This document shows positions 1-8,069 of a stretch of DNA of 64,000 nucleotides, in pieces (position 1 is the stretch's first letter; the number at the start of each line of letters is the position of its first letter). The translations under genes and the position numbers were made by a program. The notes beneath the pieces are model-generated. The model made no database searches. It was not told where the DNA came from and saw only the letters and a program-made list of their open reading frames with translations. Source of the stretch: Nocardioides agariphilus. Lineage in GTDB: Bacteria > Actinomycetota > Actinomycetes > Propionibacteriales > Nocardioidaceae. The stretch covers positions 62,001-126,000 of the forward strand of contig NZ_JADKPO010000007.1 in the NCBI RefSeq assembly GCF_015352445.1. Reading direction: 5' to 3'.

Positions 1-474
1 GCCAGGTACGAGAAGAGGTGGCAGGTACGCCTCAACTCTCCCGACCGGCCCCCCGGAGAGACGCTGGCCCAGCTGCACCTGCGCAAGACCTCCGAGACGG
101 TCGAGAAGATCCACGCGGCCGGAGCGCGACTCATCATCGTCAAGGCGCTACTGGGCACCGAGGGCTACCTGCGCAACGGACCGGACCCACTCGACTGCCT
201 GGCCCGAGCCAAACGCCTCGGTGACTGCGCGCTGATACCGCCGATCGGCAAGCCCTTCACCGACGCCATCATGCAGACTCTCGCGATCGAGTCACCCGAC
301 GACACCGCCACCGTCGACCTCAACCCCGTGCTCTGTCCCGACTACCCGATCTGCCGTCCGATCAGCGGCCGCACGATCGTGTGGAAGGACGCCCACCACG
401 TGACGGGCACGTTCCTCGACGAGCAGCGCGCCGACATCTGGGCCCGACTGAGGGCGACCGGACTGCTCGACTGA
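1..474 (+). CDS. Acyltransferase family protein, C-terminal SGNH-like fragment (5' end outside window)
   Basis: The frame is open from the first base and ends at the TGA at 472-474, leaving 157 residues. The end resembles the C-terminal SGNH-like domain of OafA/YrhL-type acyltransferase-3 proteins: a segment CRPISG, then WKDAHHVTG, where the spaced Asp and His fit the catalytic D..H pair, then a short tail. In that family an N-terminal membrane domain moves acyl groups onto cell-surface glycans. The membrane part is not in this window, so the assignment rests on the tail alone. A strong hairpin follows about 110 bp downstream. Confidence 0.6.
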   Translation, partial: ARYEKRWQVRLNSPDRPPGETLAQLHLRKTSETVEKIHAAGARLIIVKALLGTEGYLRNGPDPLDCLARAKRLGDCALIPPIGKPFTDAIMQTLAIESPDDTATVDLNPVLCPDYPICRPISGRTIVWKDAHHVTGTFLDEQRADIWARLRATGLLD

Positions 475-584
475 CGGCTTCCTCTACGAACATCCGAACC
501 AAGTCGCGCCGCGCCGCATCAGACCCACCGAGGGACCTGCTCGACGTCCCTGCGGACCCTGGCCGCGTCACGGCGGCCAGTGCA

Positions 585-617
585 CGAGCCCCCGGCGTCG
601 ACCGCGCCGGGGGCTCG
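585..617. terminator. Perfect GC-rich stem-loop between convergent genes
   Basis: The arms at 585-597 and 605-617 are perfectly complementary (CGAGCCCCCGGCG / CGCCGGGGGCTCG) around a 7-nt loop. It lies between the stop of the plus-strand acyltransferase fragment and the stop of the convergent minus-strand gene, so it could terminate both. There is no clear T-run, as is common in actinobacteria. Confidence 0.75.
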
Positions 618-631
618 GATATCTCTGGTGG

Positions 632-1024
632 TCAGGTGTGGTGGCGGGCGATGTCCGGCTCCACCAGCAGTGGCGTGATCCCACCGAGCCGCCGATGGAA
701 CCGCACGTGCGCGGCGTACGCGTCGAGGACCTTCCACAGGGCTCGGTGCGCCTCCCAGGGCAGCGGCTCGTCGCCGTGGCGCCACGTGGAGCCGAAGGCG
801 ATCCAGACAGCAACCCAGTTCGTCGCACAGTCCCAGGCGCCGCGTTGCGCCTCGACGAGGCGACGGCGTACCTGGAACTCCGTACGCCGACCGTCCAGGC
901 AGTTGGGTGCCGTTCGGATCGGCCACACCCTCATGTCGCGCACCATCAAGACGAGCTCGAGGTCCTCGAGCATCGCCGGATCGACGAGAACGGTCGCGAC
1001 GTTCTCGTGGGGCGCGCGCCTCAT
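632..1024 (-). CDS. Hypothetical protein, 130 aa
   Basis: ATG at 1022-1024, stop at 632. The product is a soluble 130-residue protein rich in Trp, Arg and His, with the segments CATNWVAVWIAF and WRHGDEPLPWEAH. I recognise no family and see no signal peptide or membrane segment. It lies downstream of, and in the same direction as, the 336-residue unknown gene, separated from it by a perfect stem-loop, so the two may be independently transcribed. The ribosome binding site is weak. Confidence 0.55.
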   Translation of the reverse strand: MRRAPHENVATVLVDPAMLEDLELVLMVRDMRVWPIRTAPNCLDGRRTEFQVRRRLVEAQRGAWDCATNWVAVWIAFGSTWRHGDEPLPWEAHRALWKVLDAYAAHVRFHRRLGGITPLLVEPDIARHHT

Positions 1025-1061
1025 GCGGGCAAGGTAACCCCCGACCCGGGCTCTCGTCAGC

Positions 1062-1107
1062 CCGCGGTCCAGACATCAACCCCCGTACGCCGATGTCTGG
1101 ACCGCGG
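1062..1107. terminator. Perfect 16-bp stem-loop
   Basis: The arm CCGCGGTCCAGACATC at 1062-1077 is an exact inverse of 1092-1107, with a 14-nt loop. It lies 26 bp beyond the stop of the upstream minus-strand gene (1133-2143) and 38 bp before the start of the next one. Intrinsic termination or a stabilising 3' end is the simplest reading. The perfect 16-bp stem would also fit a protein-binding or attenuation site. Confidence 0.7.
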
Positions 1108-1132
1108 TCTCCGCGAAGTACGCGACACGGTG

Positions 1133-2143
1133 CTACTGCGACCAGTGAGCCTCGTAGTCGCTGGGCCACCAGCCCTCGATCTCCACCACGCCCTGTCCTT
1201 GTGGCCACTCCTGCATCGGATGGATGACGGTGCGCAGCTGGAGCGGCGGGCCCCACTCGTCGACGTGCCAGAAGCGGCAGGTGACCCGGATGTCGGTCGC
1301 ATCGAGCGGCAGGTAGGCCCAGCCGGGGATGCCGCAGCCGACCTGGATGCGCTTGCGGTGGCTGCTTCCGGCGGGGGTGTCGCAGGTGACGGTGCACTGC
1401 ACGACGTAGGACCCGGCGTTGTGGAAGCTGACCGTCACGGCCGGGATCTGGCCCACCCAGCGCGGCAACGGGGTGCGGCCGGCGAACGACATGAACTCGA
1501 AGGCGTACGGCACCATCGCCGGGGCCGGCCCACTGATCGGGCCGGGGTGCACGAACGCCTCCATGTTGCGCGCTCCCTGCCACTGACTGCCCCGGACGAA
1601 CTGCTGACCTGGTTCGCGTGAAGCGAGGTTCAACACCTCGGTCGCCTCGTAGGTCGCGGTGATGATGCCGAAGCCCTGGATGATCCCCGCATCCGTCGCG
1701 TAGCCACGGGCATCGGCCCACCGGCGCAGGAGGTCGTACTGCGTGTCGGCGATCCCCAGCGGGTCGGCCAACGCTCGCCGCTGACGATGCTCGCCGCGCG
1801 AGGCGATCGTGTGGGACTGCGCGAAGTGCCAGGACTCCGCGCTGCCGGTCGAGGGGCACGCCGGGACATGTCGCACGCCCTGGCTCCGGTAGTCCCAGCT
1901 GTGCGGGTCGTGCTCCTCGACGACCTCGACCTCCAACGGGATCGCGCCCCGCTTGTGACGTTCGAACGTGCCCGCCACCGGGTCGAGGACGCCGACCATG
2001 CCGGGCTCGACGGCGCGGTCGAGCGTCCAGTTGCCCCACGTCGATCCTCCGACGTCCGCACGCAGCATGGTCGTCATCAGCATGTTGTAGGACGCTGAGT
2101 CGGCCACGAGTCCGTCGCGGACCCTAAGAGCCATCTCGCTCAT
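1133..2143 (-). CDS. Hypothetical protein, 336 aa
   Basis: The ATG at 2141-2143 is preceded by a good Shine-Dalgarno sequence (GGAGG, 5 nt spacing). The product is 336 residues with no signal peptide or clear membrane segment. An N-terminal part carries VEPGMVGVLDP. A middle segment, residues about 150-180, reads GIIQGFGIITATYEATEV. The Cys- and Trp-containing C-terminal third looks beta-rich (VVQCTVTCDTP, VTCRFWHVDEW). I do not recognise the family. It is divergent from the small secreted peptide and the XRE/TPR regulator and shares their operator-containing intergenic region, so it is the most obvious candidate target of that regulator (inference). Confidence 0.6.
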   Translation of the reverse strand: MSEMALRVRDGLVADSASYNMLMTTMLRADVGGSTWGNWTLDRAVEPGMVGVLDPVAGTFERHKRGAIPLEVEVVEEHDPHSWDYRSQGVRHVPACPSTGSAESWHFAQSHTIASRGEHRQRRALADPLGIADTQYDLLRRWADARGYATDAGIIQGFGIITATYEATEVLNLASREPGQQFVRGSQWQGARNMEAFVHPGPISGPAPAMVPYAFEFMSFAGRTPLPRWVGQIPAVTVSFHNAGSYVVQCTVTCDTPAGSSHRKRIQVGCGIPGWAYLPLDATDIRVTCRFWHVDEWGPPLQLRTVIHPMQEWPQGQGVVEIEGWWPSDYEAHWSQ

Positions 2144-2248
2144 CGCGGCCTCCGTGGTGGGCGGTGCGGTCGTGTGCCGTGAATGCGGGGTTGCCCGAGG
2201 CCGGCGACCAGGCGAGGGTCGTCGGCCGGACTAGATCTGTGACTATCG

Positions 2249-2275
2249 TGACAACTTGTTGTCAACACGTTGACA
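2249..2275. promoter_or_regulatory. Overlapping inverted repeats with embedded TTGACA -35 box
   Basis: Three 7-bp half-sites are arranged as two overlapping inverted repeats. TGACAAC (2249-2255) pairs with GTTGTCA (2258-2264). TGTCAAC (2260-2266) pairs with GTTGACA (2269-2275). Each pair has a 2-bp spacer. The last half-site contains TTGACA at 2270-2275, 36 nt upstream of the ATG at 2306. This places a predicted transcription start on or next to that ATG (leaderless); the -10 match, CACGTT at 2294-2299, is weak. The layout fits an operator for the neighbouring XRE regulator in a divergent promoter region. The repeats are seen; the binding is inferred. Confidence 0.6.
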
Positions 2276-2305
2276 TTACCAGGGAGGTGCGGCCACGTTC
2301 TGCGC

Positions 2306-2458
2306 ATGTCGAAGAACACGCCGAACACCACGCCCACCCGCCGCGCCCGCCTGATCAGCGCCGTGGCCCTGACCGCCGCCCTCCTGGCGACCGGAGGGAT
2401 CCTCAGCAGCCCGACGAGCTCTGCTCTAGCGGGCGACCCGACCGGTCGCTGCTGCTAG
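2306..2458 (+). CDS. Small secreted pre-peptide, 50 aa, candidate signalling peptide
   Basis: ATG at 2306, stop TAG at 2456-2458. The 50 residues have a classic export signal: a basic N-region ending RRAR, a hydrophobic core (LISAVALTAALLATGGIL) and SSPTSSALA, a plausible signal-peptidase site. Cleavage after ALA would release GDPTGRCC, an octapeptide ending in two cysteines. The SD-like GGAGG lies too far upstream (18 nt), but a TTGACA at 2270 would give a leaderless transcript. An in-frame TTG at 2270 is an alternative start. The last 33 bp overlap the end of the convergent XRE/TPR gene. The function as an exported signal is inferred from size, signal sequence and neighbour. Confidence 0.55.
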   Translation: MSKNTPNTTPTRRARLISAVALTAALLATGGILSSPTSSALAGDPTGRCC

Positions 2459-3772
2459 CGACGGACGCAACGGGTTGTACGTCGCGCCGGCGAGGTCGCT
2501 GGCGCGGCGCAGGGCCGCGATGCCCTCCTGCTGCCTGCCGAGCTCGAGGTAGGCCTCGCCGACCTCGCGCCAGGCGGTGCCGGCCTGACCCGGGCCCTCG
2601 ACGTCCTCGATGGCGGTGGCGGCCTGCTCGAAGTAGGCCAGCGCCTCCTCGTCGTCGCCGAGCATCATCGAGACGTGACCCAGGACGATCATCATGTGGC
2701 CGGTCAACAACCGGTCTCCGGTGGACAGGTCCTGGAGTGCTCGTCGGGCGACCTCGCCTGCCCCGACGGGGTCACCGCCCCGCAGGAGCGCGCGCGCTTG
2801 CTGGCTGCGGGCGTAGGCGAGGTCGAGCCTGCTGCCGACCTCGCGCAGCTCCTCGAGCGCGACCTCGACCTCGGCCAGCGCGCCGACGTGGTCGGGCTCG
2901 TCCTGGTGCAGCCGGAGCATGGCCGACACGACCCGCAACATCGCCACGGACCGGGTGCCGTCGATCTCGGAGTAGAGGGCCAGTGCCCGGTCGGCATGCC
3001 GACGAGCGCCGACTGCGTCGTGGCGCCTTTCGGCGATGATCGCGGCGTTCCAGGCGGCTGCCGCGCGTGAGCGTGGAGTGCCGTCCTCGGCGGCGAGCGC
3101 AATGGCTCGGTCGATCAGCATCTGCGCGCGCATCAGGTCACCGCGCTCGAGGTAGCAGCCGGCCACGGACGAGATGAGCTCGACGATCGTCGTCACCTCT
3201 TCGGCCGGGTCGCTCTGCGTAGCCTCCTCGATGGCGCGCTCGCCGATGTCGACGGCCCGGCCGAGGTCTCCGCACTCGCTGTAGGCCATCAACAGGCGCA
3301 TCGACAAGACGGCCTTGGAGACGGCGCCGCTGAGCGCATGACGCCCCAGCAGCTCCTCGTAGCGGACGATGGCGGACTCGAGCTGGCCGTTGGCCTCATC
3401 GGCGCGAGCCAGACCCCAGGTCGCCTCGTCGAGGAAACGTTGAAGAGGGAGATCCTTGGCGCGCTCGAGGATCGCGGCGAACTCCTCAGCAGCCGTGGCC
3501 CGGTCGCCGTTGCGCAACGACAGCTCGGCGAAGGCCAGCTTCAGCTCGACATCTTCGTACAGCCCGGCTGGAATGCCCGACTCGAGCTGCTCGACCTCAA
3601 CCTCGAGCGCGCTCGCGACTCGTTGGAGCATGGGTCCCGGGATCGGCCGACGGCCGGCCTCGATGTGCGACAGATAGCTCTTCGACACCCCGAGGGTGGC
3701 AGCCAGGTCAGCCTGCGCGATGCCGCGCGCGGTGCGGAGCGCGCGTACGCGCTCACCGGTCTCCTTGCTCAA
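2426..3772 (-). CDS. XRE-family HTH regulator with TPR domain (RRNPP-like architecture)
   Basis: TTG start at 3770-3772 with AGGGAG 5 nt upstream; 448 residues. An N-terminal XRE/Cro helix-turn-helix spans about residues 7-62 (RTARGIAQADLAATLGVSKS, then IEAGRRPIP). The remaining roughly 380 residues are helical repeats of tetratricopeptide type (for example ALAYFEQAATAI, AYLELGRQQEGIAALRRA). This architecture is that of RRNPP regulators (PlcR, Rgg, NprR), where the TPR part binds a short peptide, and of other XRE-TPR proteins in actinobacteria whose ligands are mostly unknown. Its 3' end overlaps the convergent small secreted-peptide gene by 33 bp, and an inverted-repeat operator lies just beyond that gene. 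DNA binding is confident; peptide sensing is inference. Confidence 0.88.
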   Translation of the reverse strand: MSKETGERVRALRTARGIAQADLAATLGVSKSYLSHIEAGRRPIPGPMLQRVASALEVEVEQLESGIPAGLYEDVELKLAFAELSLRNGDRATAAEEFAAILERAKDLPLQRFLDEATWGLARADEANGQLESAIVRYEELLGRHALSGAVSKAVLSMRLLMAYSECGDLGRAVDIGERAIEEATQSDPAEEVTTIVELISSVAGCYLERGDLMRAQMLIDRAIALAAEDGTPRSRAAAAWNAAIIAERRHDAVGARRHADRALALYSEIDGTRSVAMLRVVSAMLRLHQDEPDHVGALAEVEVALEELREVGSRLDLAYARSQQARALLRGGDPVGAGEVARRALQDLSTGDRLLTGHMMIVLGHVSMMLGDDEEALAYFEQAATAIEDVEGPGQAGTAWREVGEAYLELGRQQEGIAALRRASDLAGATYNPLRPSLAAATGRVAR

Positions 3773-3922
3773 CGGACTCCCTTCTCGGAAAGGATCATGG
3801 CAGCCCGGGCATCGAAAGCAGTGCCATTTCGGCGGGACTTAGCCGAATACACCGAGAAATTGCCCCCACATCGAATGATCTCGTGGTCTGGGGCTGGTGA
3901 AGCCGCCGCGAAAGAAGGAATC

Positions 3923-3998
3923 TGGTGGAGCTGAGGGGACTCGAACCCCTGACCCCCTGCATGCCATGCAGGTGCGCTACCAGCTGCGCCACAGCCCC
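3923..3998 (-). tRNA. tRNA-Ala (anticodon GGC)
   Basis: Reading the minus strand, the 7-bp acceptor stem starts GGGGCTG and ends CAGCTCC, then A and an encoded CCA. The D-arm (GCGC..AGC..GGTAGCGC), the anticodon stem CCTGC/GCAGG with loop ATGGCAT (anticodon GGC) and the T-arm with GGTTCGAGTCC are all present. The G3:U70 wobble pair, the alanine identity element, is visible. It lies 43 bp downstream of the phosphatase gene and may be co-transcribed with it. Confidence 0.97.
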
Positions 3999-4040
3999 AG
4001 ATCGGTTGCTCCCCGCGCGAGCGGGCAACGACCTGGAATC

Positions 4041-4715
4041 TTAGCCAACGGCATCCTCGCTGGCGAAATCGCCCCCGGCAGCGCGCGACGGATGCTGGCC
4101 CACCGCCGCGGTCTCGTTGTAGGACACCAGCCGCAGGTCGCCGTTGGCGGAGTTCTCGCCGAGCACCGCCCACGCACAGTTCTCCATGCCGCGCACCGTC
4201 GCGGCCACCTCGCGAGGCCAGCCGAGCATGGCGGACAGCCCGACCTTCAAGCACGCGCCGTGCATCACGACCAGAGCGGTCTGCTCTGCCTCCAGGCCGG
4301 ACAGGATCTCTCGGAGTGCCGGGAGCACTCGCTCACGCACCTGCGCGCTGGACTCCTCGCCCTCGACCAGCAGCGACTCGTCGTTGACCAGCCAAGCGGC
4401 ATGCTCGGCGGGGTACCGCTCGGCGAACTCCGCAGTGGTCAGCCCGGAGCGCACCCCGACGTCGTACTCGCGCAGGCGCGGGTCGAGCACGACCGGCACG
4501 CCGGCCGCGGCGGCGAAGATCTCGGCCGTCTCACGCGCACGAGCCAGGTCGCTCGACCAGATGCCGACAGGCGACATGCCGGCAAGGTAGGGCGCCGCGG
4601 CTCGTGCCTGCCCACGGCCGGTGTCGTCGAGCGAGATGTCGGCGTGGCCCTGGGCCTTCCACAGCGCGTTCCACGAGGTCTGGCCATGCCTGACCAGGAC
4701 CAGGCGACGGGTCAC
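4041..4715 (-). CDS. Histidine phosphatase family protein (phosphoglycerate mutase-like)
   Basis: A 224-residue protein with the RHG signature at residues 9-11 (H10 is the phospho-acceptor), an acidic E83 in LREYDVG, and the second histidine in VVMHG (H152), the core of the histidine-phosphatase superfamily. The substrate cannot be told from sequence. The GTG start at 4713-4715 overlaps the rsfS stop by 4 bp (GTGA), so it is translationally coupled to rsfS. This position, directly after nadD-rsfS, is common in actinobacteria. Old annotations call it phosphoglycerate mutase, but a generic phosphatase is safer. Confidence 0.9.
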   Translation of the reverse strand: MTRRLVLVRHGQTSWNALWKAQGHADISLDDTGRGQARAAAPYLAGMSPVGIWSSDLARARETAEIFAAAAGVPVVLDPRLREYDVGVRSGLTTAEFAERYPAEHAAWLVNDESLLVEGEESSAQVRERVLPALREILSGLEAEQTALVVMHGACLKVGLSAMLGWPREVAATVRGMENCAWAVLGENSANGDLRLVSYNETAAVGQHPSRAAGGDFASEDAVG

Positions 4716-5089
4716 CGCGAGTGGGAGACCACGTCGGCCGGCAGGTCGATCGACGGGCAGTCACGCCACAAGCGCTCGAGCGCGTAGAACTGCCGCTCCT
4801 CCTCGTGCTGGATGTGCACGACGACCTCGCCGTAGTCGATCAGCACCCAGCGTCCGTCACGCTCACCCTCACGACGCAGGGGCTTGGCACCCACCTCGCG
4901 CAGCTTGTCCTCGACCTCGTCGACGATGGCCTTGACCTGGCGGTCGTTGGAGGCGCTGGCGATCAAGAACGCGTCCGTGATGGCCAGCTGGTCGCTGACG
5001 TCGAAGGCGACGATCTGGCTGGCGAGCTTGTCGGACGCCGCACGGGCGGCGGTCACGACGAGCTCCACAGCCCGGTCGGTGGCGGTCAC
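4712..5089 (-). CDS. rsfS: Ribosome silencing factor RsfS
   Basis: 125 residues, the normal length of RsfS (DUF143/Iojap family). RsfS binds ribosomal protein uL14 and blocks subunit joining when nutrients are short. Diagnostic segments are [27 protein letters not shown] and a C-terminal [28 protein letters not shown]. The GTG at 5087-5089 is the start because it overlaps the nadD stop by 4 bp. The open frame reads further upstream only as a shadow of nadD. It belongs to the proA, small membrane protein, nadD, rsfS, phosphatase run. Confidence 0.96.
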   Translation of the reverse strand: MTATDRAVELVVTAARAASDKLASQIVAFDVSDQLAITDAFLIASASNDRQVKAIVDEVEDKLREVGAKPLRREGERDGRWVLIDYGEVVVHIQHEEERQFYALERLWRDCPSIDLPADVVSHSR

Positions 5090-5676
5090 TTCTGGCCTTC
5101 CTTGCCTACGTAGAGGTGGTGCTTGGCGATGTACTGGACGACTCCGTCGGGTACGAGGTACCAGACGGGTTCGCCGCGACGCTTGCGCGCACGGCAGTCG
5201 GTCGAGCTGATCGCCAGAGCAGGGATCTCGACCATCGTCACACGGTTGGACGGGATCGCCGAAAGCGTCTGCCGGTCCATCGCGTAGCCCGGCCGCGTGC
5301 AGCCCACGAAGTTGGCCAGCTCGAAGAGCTCCTCGACGTCGCGCCAGGTGAAGATGTCGGCGAGCGCGTCGGCTCCGGTGATGAAGTAGAGCTCGGCGTC
5401 GGGCAGCTGGGTCTTGAGGTCGCGCAGGGTGTCGATCGTGTACGTCGGTCCGTCGCGGTCGATGTCGACGCGCGACACCCAGAACCTGGGGTTCGCCGCA
5501 GTGGCGATCACCGTCATCAGGTAGCGGTGCTCCGGCGGCGAGACCGTCTGGTCGGACTTCTGCCACGGGGCGCCCGTGGGCACGAAGACGACCTCGTCGA
5601 GGTCGAACCAGGACTGCACCTCGGAGGCTGCCACCAGGTGTCCGTGGTGGATCGGGTCGAAGGTGCCGCCCATCAC
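5086..5676 (-). CDS. nadD: Nicotinate-nucleotide adenylyltransferase NadD
   Basis: NadD transfers AMP from ATP to nicotinate mononucleotide in NAD synthesis. The nucleotidyltransferase motif HHGH is at residues 10-13 after GGTFDPI, and the second signature ISSTDCR is at 156-162; 196 residues in all. The start is the GTG at 5674-5676, followed by an in-frame ATG. The frame stays open further upstream and encodes a plausible PPPRRVGV extension without a standard start codon, so the true start is slightly uncertain. The stop overlaps rsfS by 4 bp. Confidence 0.95.
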   Translation of the reverse strand: MMGGTFDPIHHGHLVAASEVQSWFDLDEVVFVPTGAPWQKSDQTVSPPEHRYLMTVIATAANPRFWVSRVDIDRDGPTYTIDTLRDLKTQLPDAELYFITGADALADIFTWRDVEELFELANFVGCTRPGYAMDRQTLSAIPSNRVTMVEIPALAISSTDCRARKRRGEPVWYLVPDGVVQYIAKHHLYVGKEGQK

Positions 5677-5717
5677 CCCGACACGTCGCGGGGGCGGGGT
5701 GGTGCCGGGTGCGGTGC

Positions 5718-5864
5718 TCAGCTGTGCTCGCGCCCGCCGCCGAAGGCGATCAGCACGCCCATCGCCGCCAACAGGATCAGCAGGGTCAAGCCGCCGATGA
5801 CCCAGTGGTTGACTCCACCCCAGGTCTCGCCGTGCTCCGCGGCCATCACGACTAGCGTCGACAT
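5718..5864 (-). CDS. Small single-pass membrane protein, 48 aa
   Basis: ATG at 5862-5864, TGA at 5718-5720. The peptide has a short polar N-terminus ([14 protein letters not shown]), one strong transmembrane helix at about residues 22-41 ([20 protein letters not shown]) and a short charged tail (GGGREHS). It lies between proA and nadD in the same direction, 21 bp from the proA stop, so it fits inside the operon. The function is unknown. Composition, frame use and position support a real gene. Confidence 0.75.
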   Translation of the reverse strand: MSTLVVMAAEHGETWGGVNHWVIGGLTLLILLAAMGVLIAFGGGREHS

Positions 5865-5885
5865 GGCCGGAACTGTACCGGTCCC

Positions 5886-7136
5886 CTACCTGAGCTGGCC
5901 GTCGCCGGTCACGACGTACTTGGTCGAGGTCATCTCGGTCAGGCCCATCGGGCCGCGGGCGTGCAGCTTCTGGGTCGAGATGCCGATCTCGGCACCGAAC
6001 CCGAACTCACCCCCGTCGGTGAACCGCGTCGAGGCGTTGACCAGGACGGCAGCCGCGTCGACCTCGGCGGTGAAGCGCCGGGCGGCCGTCAGGTCGGTGG
6101 TCACGATGGCTTCGGTGTGCCCCGTGGACCAGCGCATGACGTGGTCGATGGCGGCGTCGATGTCGGGAACGACGGCAGCGGCGATGTCGAGGTCGAGGTA
6201 CTCGGTGGCCCAGTCCTCGTCGGTGGCCGGCAGCACGCCTTGATGGGTGGCGAAGGTCTCGTCGCCGTGGATCCTCACACCCGCCTCCTGGAGCGCGGCT
6301 ACCACCCGGGGGACGAACACGTCGGCGACGTCTGCGTGCACCAGCAGCGACTCGGCGGCGTTGCACACGCTGGTGCGCTGGGTCTTGCTGTTGATCACGA
6401 TCTCGAGAGCTTGATCGAGGTCAGCGGCGCGGTCGACGTAGACGTGGCAGTTGCCCACCCCCGTCTCGATGACGGGCACCGTCGACTCCTCGACGACCGA
6501 GCGGATCAGGCCGGCCCCGCCGCGAGGGATGAGGACGTCGACCAGGCCGCGAGCGCGCATCAGCGCCTTGACGCTCTCGTGGGTGTCACCAGGCACGAGC
6601 TGGACGACGTCGGCCGGGAGACCGAAGACCTGCACCGCCTCGCGAATGACCTCCACGAGTGCCCGGTTGCTGCTGCGGGCGCTGGAGGAGCCGCGCAGCA
6701 GCACGGCGTTGCCGGACTTCAGGCAGATGCCGGCGGCGTCGACGGTGACGTTGGGCCTGGCCTCGTAGATCATCCCGACCACTCCGAACGGCACCCGCAC
6801 CTGACGCAGCTCGAGGCCGTTGGCGAGCGTGTCTCCGCGGACGACCTCGCCGACCGGGTCGGGCAGTGCCACCAGCTGACGAAGACCGTCGGCCATGGCG
6901 AGGATCCGCGCCGGGTCCAGCCGCAGCCGGTCGACGATGCCGGCGCTCGTGCCGTCGGACCGGGCGCGCTCCACGTCCTCGGCATTGGCGGCGAGCACGC
7001 TGGTCTCGTGGGTGACGAGCGCCTCGGCCAGGGCGGTGAGCACCGCGTCCTTCTCGGCGCGCGTCGCGAGAGCCAGTACGCGCGCGGCCGAGCGGGCGCG
7101 AACAGCCGCCTCCACGACCTCTTGCTGGATGCTCAT
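5886..7136 (-). CDS. proA: Glutamate-5-semialdehyde dehydrogenase (gamma-glutamyl phosphate reductase)
   Basis: ProA reduces gamma-glutamyl phosphate with NADPH to glutamate semialdehyde in proline synthesis. The 416 residues match the family length. The catalytic cysteine is C258 in [14 protein letters not shown], and [21 protein letters not shown] and [17 protein letters not shown] are family hallmarks. The gene is first in the run that continues with the small membrane protein, nadD, rsfS and the phosphatase. Confidence 0.97.
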   Translation of the reverse strand: MSIQQEVVEAAVRARSAARVLALATRAEKDAVLTALAEALVTHETSVLAANAEDVERARSDGTSAGIVDRLRLDPARILAMADGLRQLVALPDPVGEVVRGDTLANGLELRQVRVPFGVVGMIYEARPNVTVDAAGICLKSGNAVLLRGSSSARSSNRALVEVIREAVQVFGLPADVVQLVPGDTHESVKALMRARGLVDVLIPRGGAGLIRSVVEESTVPVIETGVGNCHVYVDRAADLDQALEIVINSKTQRTSVCNAAESLLVHADVADVFVPRVVAALQEAGVRIHGDETFATHQGVLPATDEDWATEYLDLDIAAAVVPDIDAAIDHVMRWSTGHTEAIVTTDLTAARRFTAEVDAAAVLVNASTRFTDGGEFGFGAEIGISTQKLHARGPMGLTEMTSTKYVVTGDGQLR

Positions 7137-7155
7137 GTGCTCAGGGTAGGCGGCG

Positions 7156-8043
7156 TCAGGCCGCTCCCTCGCGGGCGTCCGTGCCAGCCAGGAAGTCGAC
7201 GGCCTGTCGGACCACGCTGGGGTCCTTGAGGATGCTGCGGTGGCCGAGCCCCTCGGTGCTCACCAACCGCGCATCCGGAAGGGACTCGACCAGCCGCACC
7301 GCGCCGGCGTACGGCGTCTGGCGATCGCCGCGGTCGTGGATCACCAGCGTGGGCACGGGGTCCACGTGGGAGGCCTGGTGGATGGCGTCGAACTCAGCCA
7401 TCGGCACTCCGACGAAGTCGTCGAGCAGGCGGTCGAAGGCCCGCCGGGTGCGATGCCCGAACCCCAGGATCCGCTGGTACTGGTCGAACAGGGGCAGGGC
7501 CGCCACCATGGGCGCGACCAGGACCAGCCGCTTGGTGGAGAGCCAGCCGAAGCGCAAGGTCAGCAGGGTCGAGATGGCACCCAGCGAGTGTGCGACGACG
7601 GCCTCGGCCGGACCGAACTTCGCGAACACCGCGTCGAGCGCCTTGCCCAGCTCCACGCCGTGGGAGCGCTGGGGTCCGGAGGGGCCAGGGTCGGAGTCGC
7701 CGTGGGACGGCCCGTCGAAGACCACCACCCGGTAGCCGCGGCTCACCAGAGGTGGCACGAACGAGCCCAGCTGCGAGCCTCGCCCACCCCACCCGTGCAC
7801 GAGGTAGACGACCGGGCCCTCGCCCCACACGTGCCCGCGGACGGTCGCGCCGAGCGACTCGACACTGAACGGTGTCCCACCTGCCGGCAGGCCCGCCGCC
7901 TCCGGCTGCGGCGGCACGGTGAACCACAGGTCCCTGGCGATCCGGGCGGCTACATGGGGCGCCACCTGGTCGACGACCCGGAACCAGCCACGTGCCAGGC
8001 CGGTACGTATGCGAACGATCGTGCTTTTCTGGAACGATGACAT
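7156..8043 (-). CDS. Alpha/beta hydrolase
   Basis: 295 residues with the alpha/beta hydrolase signature: oxyanion segment [11 protein letters not shown] (83-92), nucleophile elbow AHSLGA (S153), a late Asp in [11 protein letters not shown] and a His in GLGHRSIL. The substrate is unknown. It lies 26 bp downstream of the TetR gene in the same direction, so the pair is probably one transcript controlled by that regulator. The first 40 residues are basic and lack a signal peptide. Confidence 0.88.
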   Translation of the reverse strand: MSSFQKSTIVRIRTGLARGWFRVVDQVAPHVAARIARDLWFTVPPQPEAAGLPAGGTPFSVESLGATVRGHVWGEGPVVYLVHGWGGRGSQLGSFVPPLVSRGYRVVVFDGPSHGDSDPGPSGPQRSHGVELGKALDAVFAKFGPAEAVVAHSLGAISTLLTLRFGWLSTKRLVLVAPMVAALPLFDQYQRILGFGHRTRRAFDRLLDDFVGVPMAEFDAIHQASHVDPVPTLVIHDRGDRQTPYAGAVRLVESLPDARLVSTEGLGHRSILKDPSVVRQAVDFLAGTDAREGAA

Positions 8044-8069
8044 GACGGACTCCTGACGTGAGGACGGGA

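Noticed and set aside
2270-2305. TTG-initiated 62-residue version of the secreted peptide
   Set aside because: The TTG coincides with the predicted -35 TTGACA and has no SD; the ATG at 2306 gives a normal signal peptide N-region.
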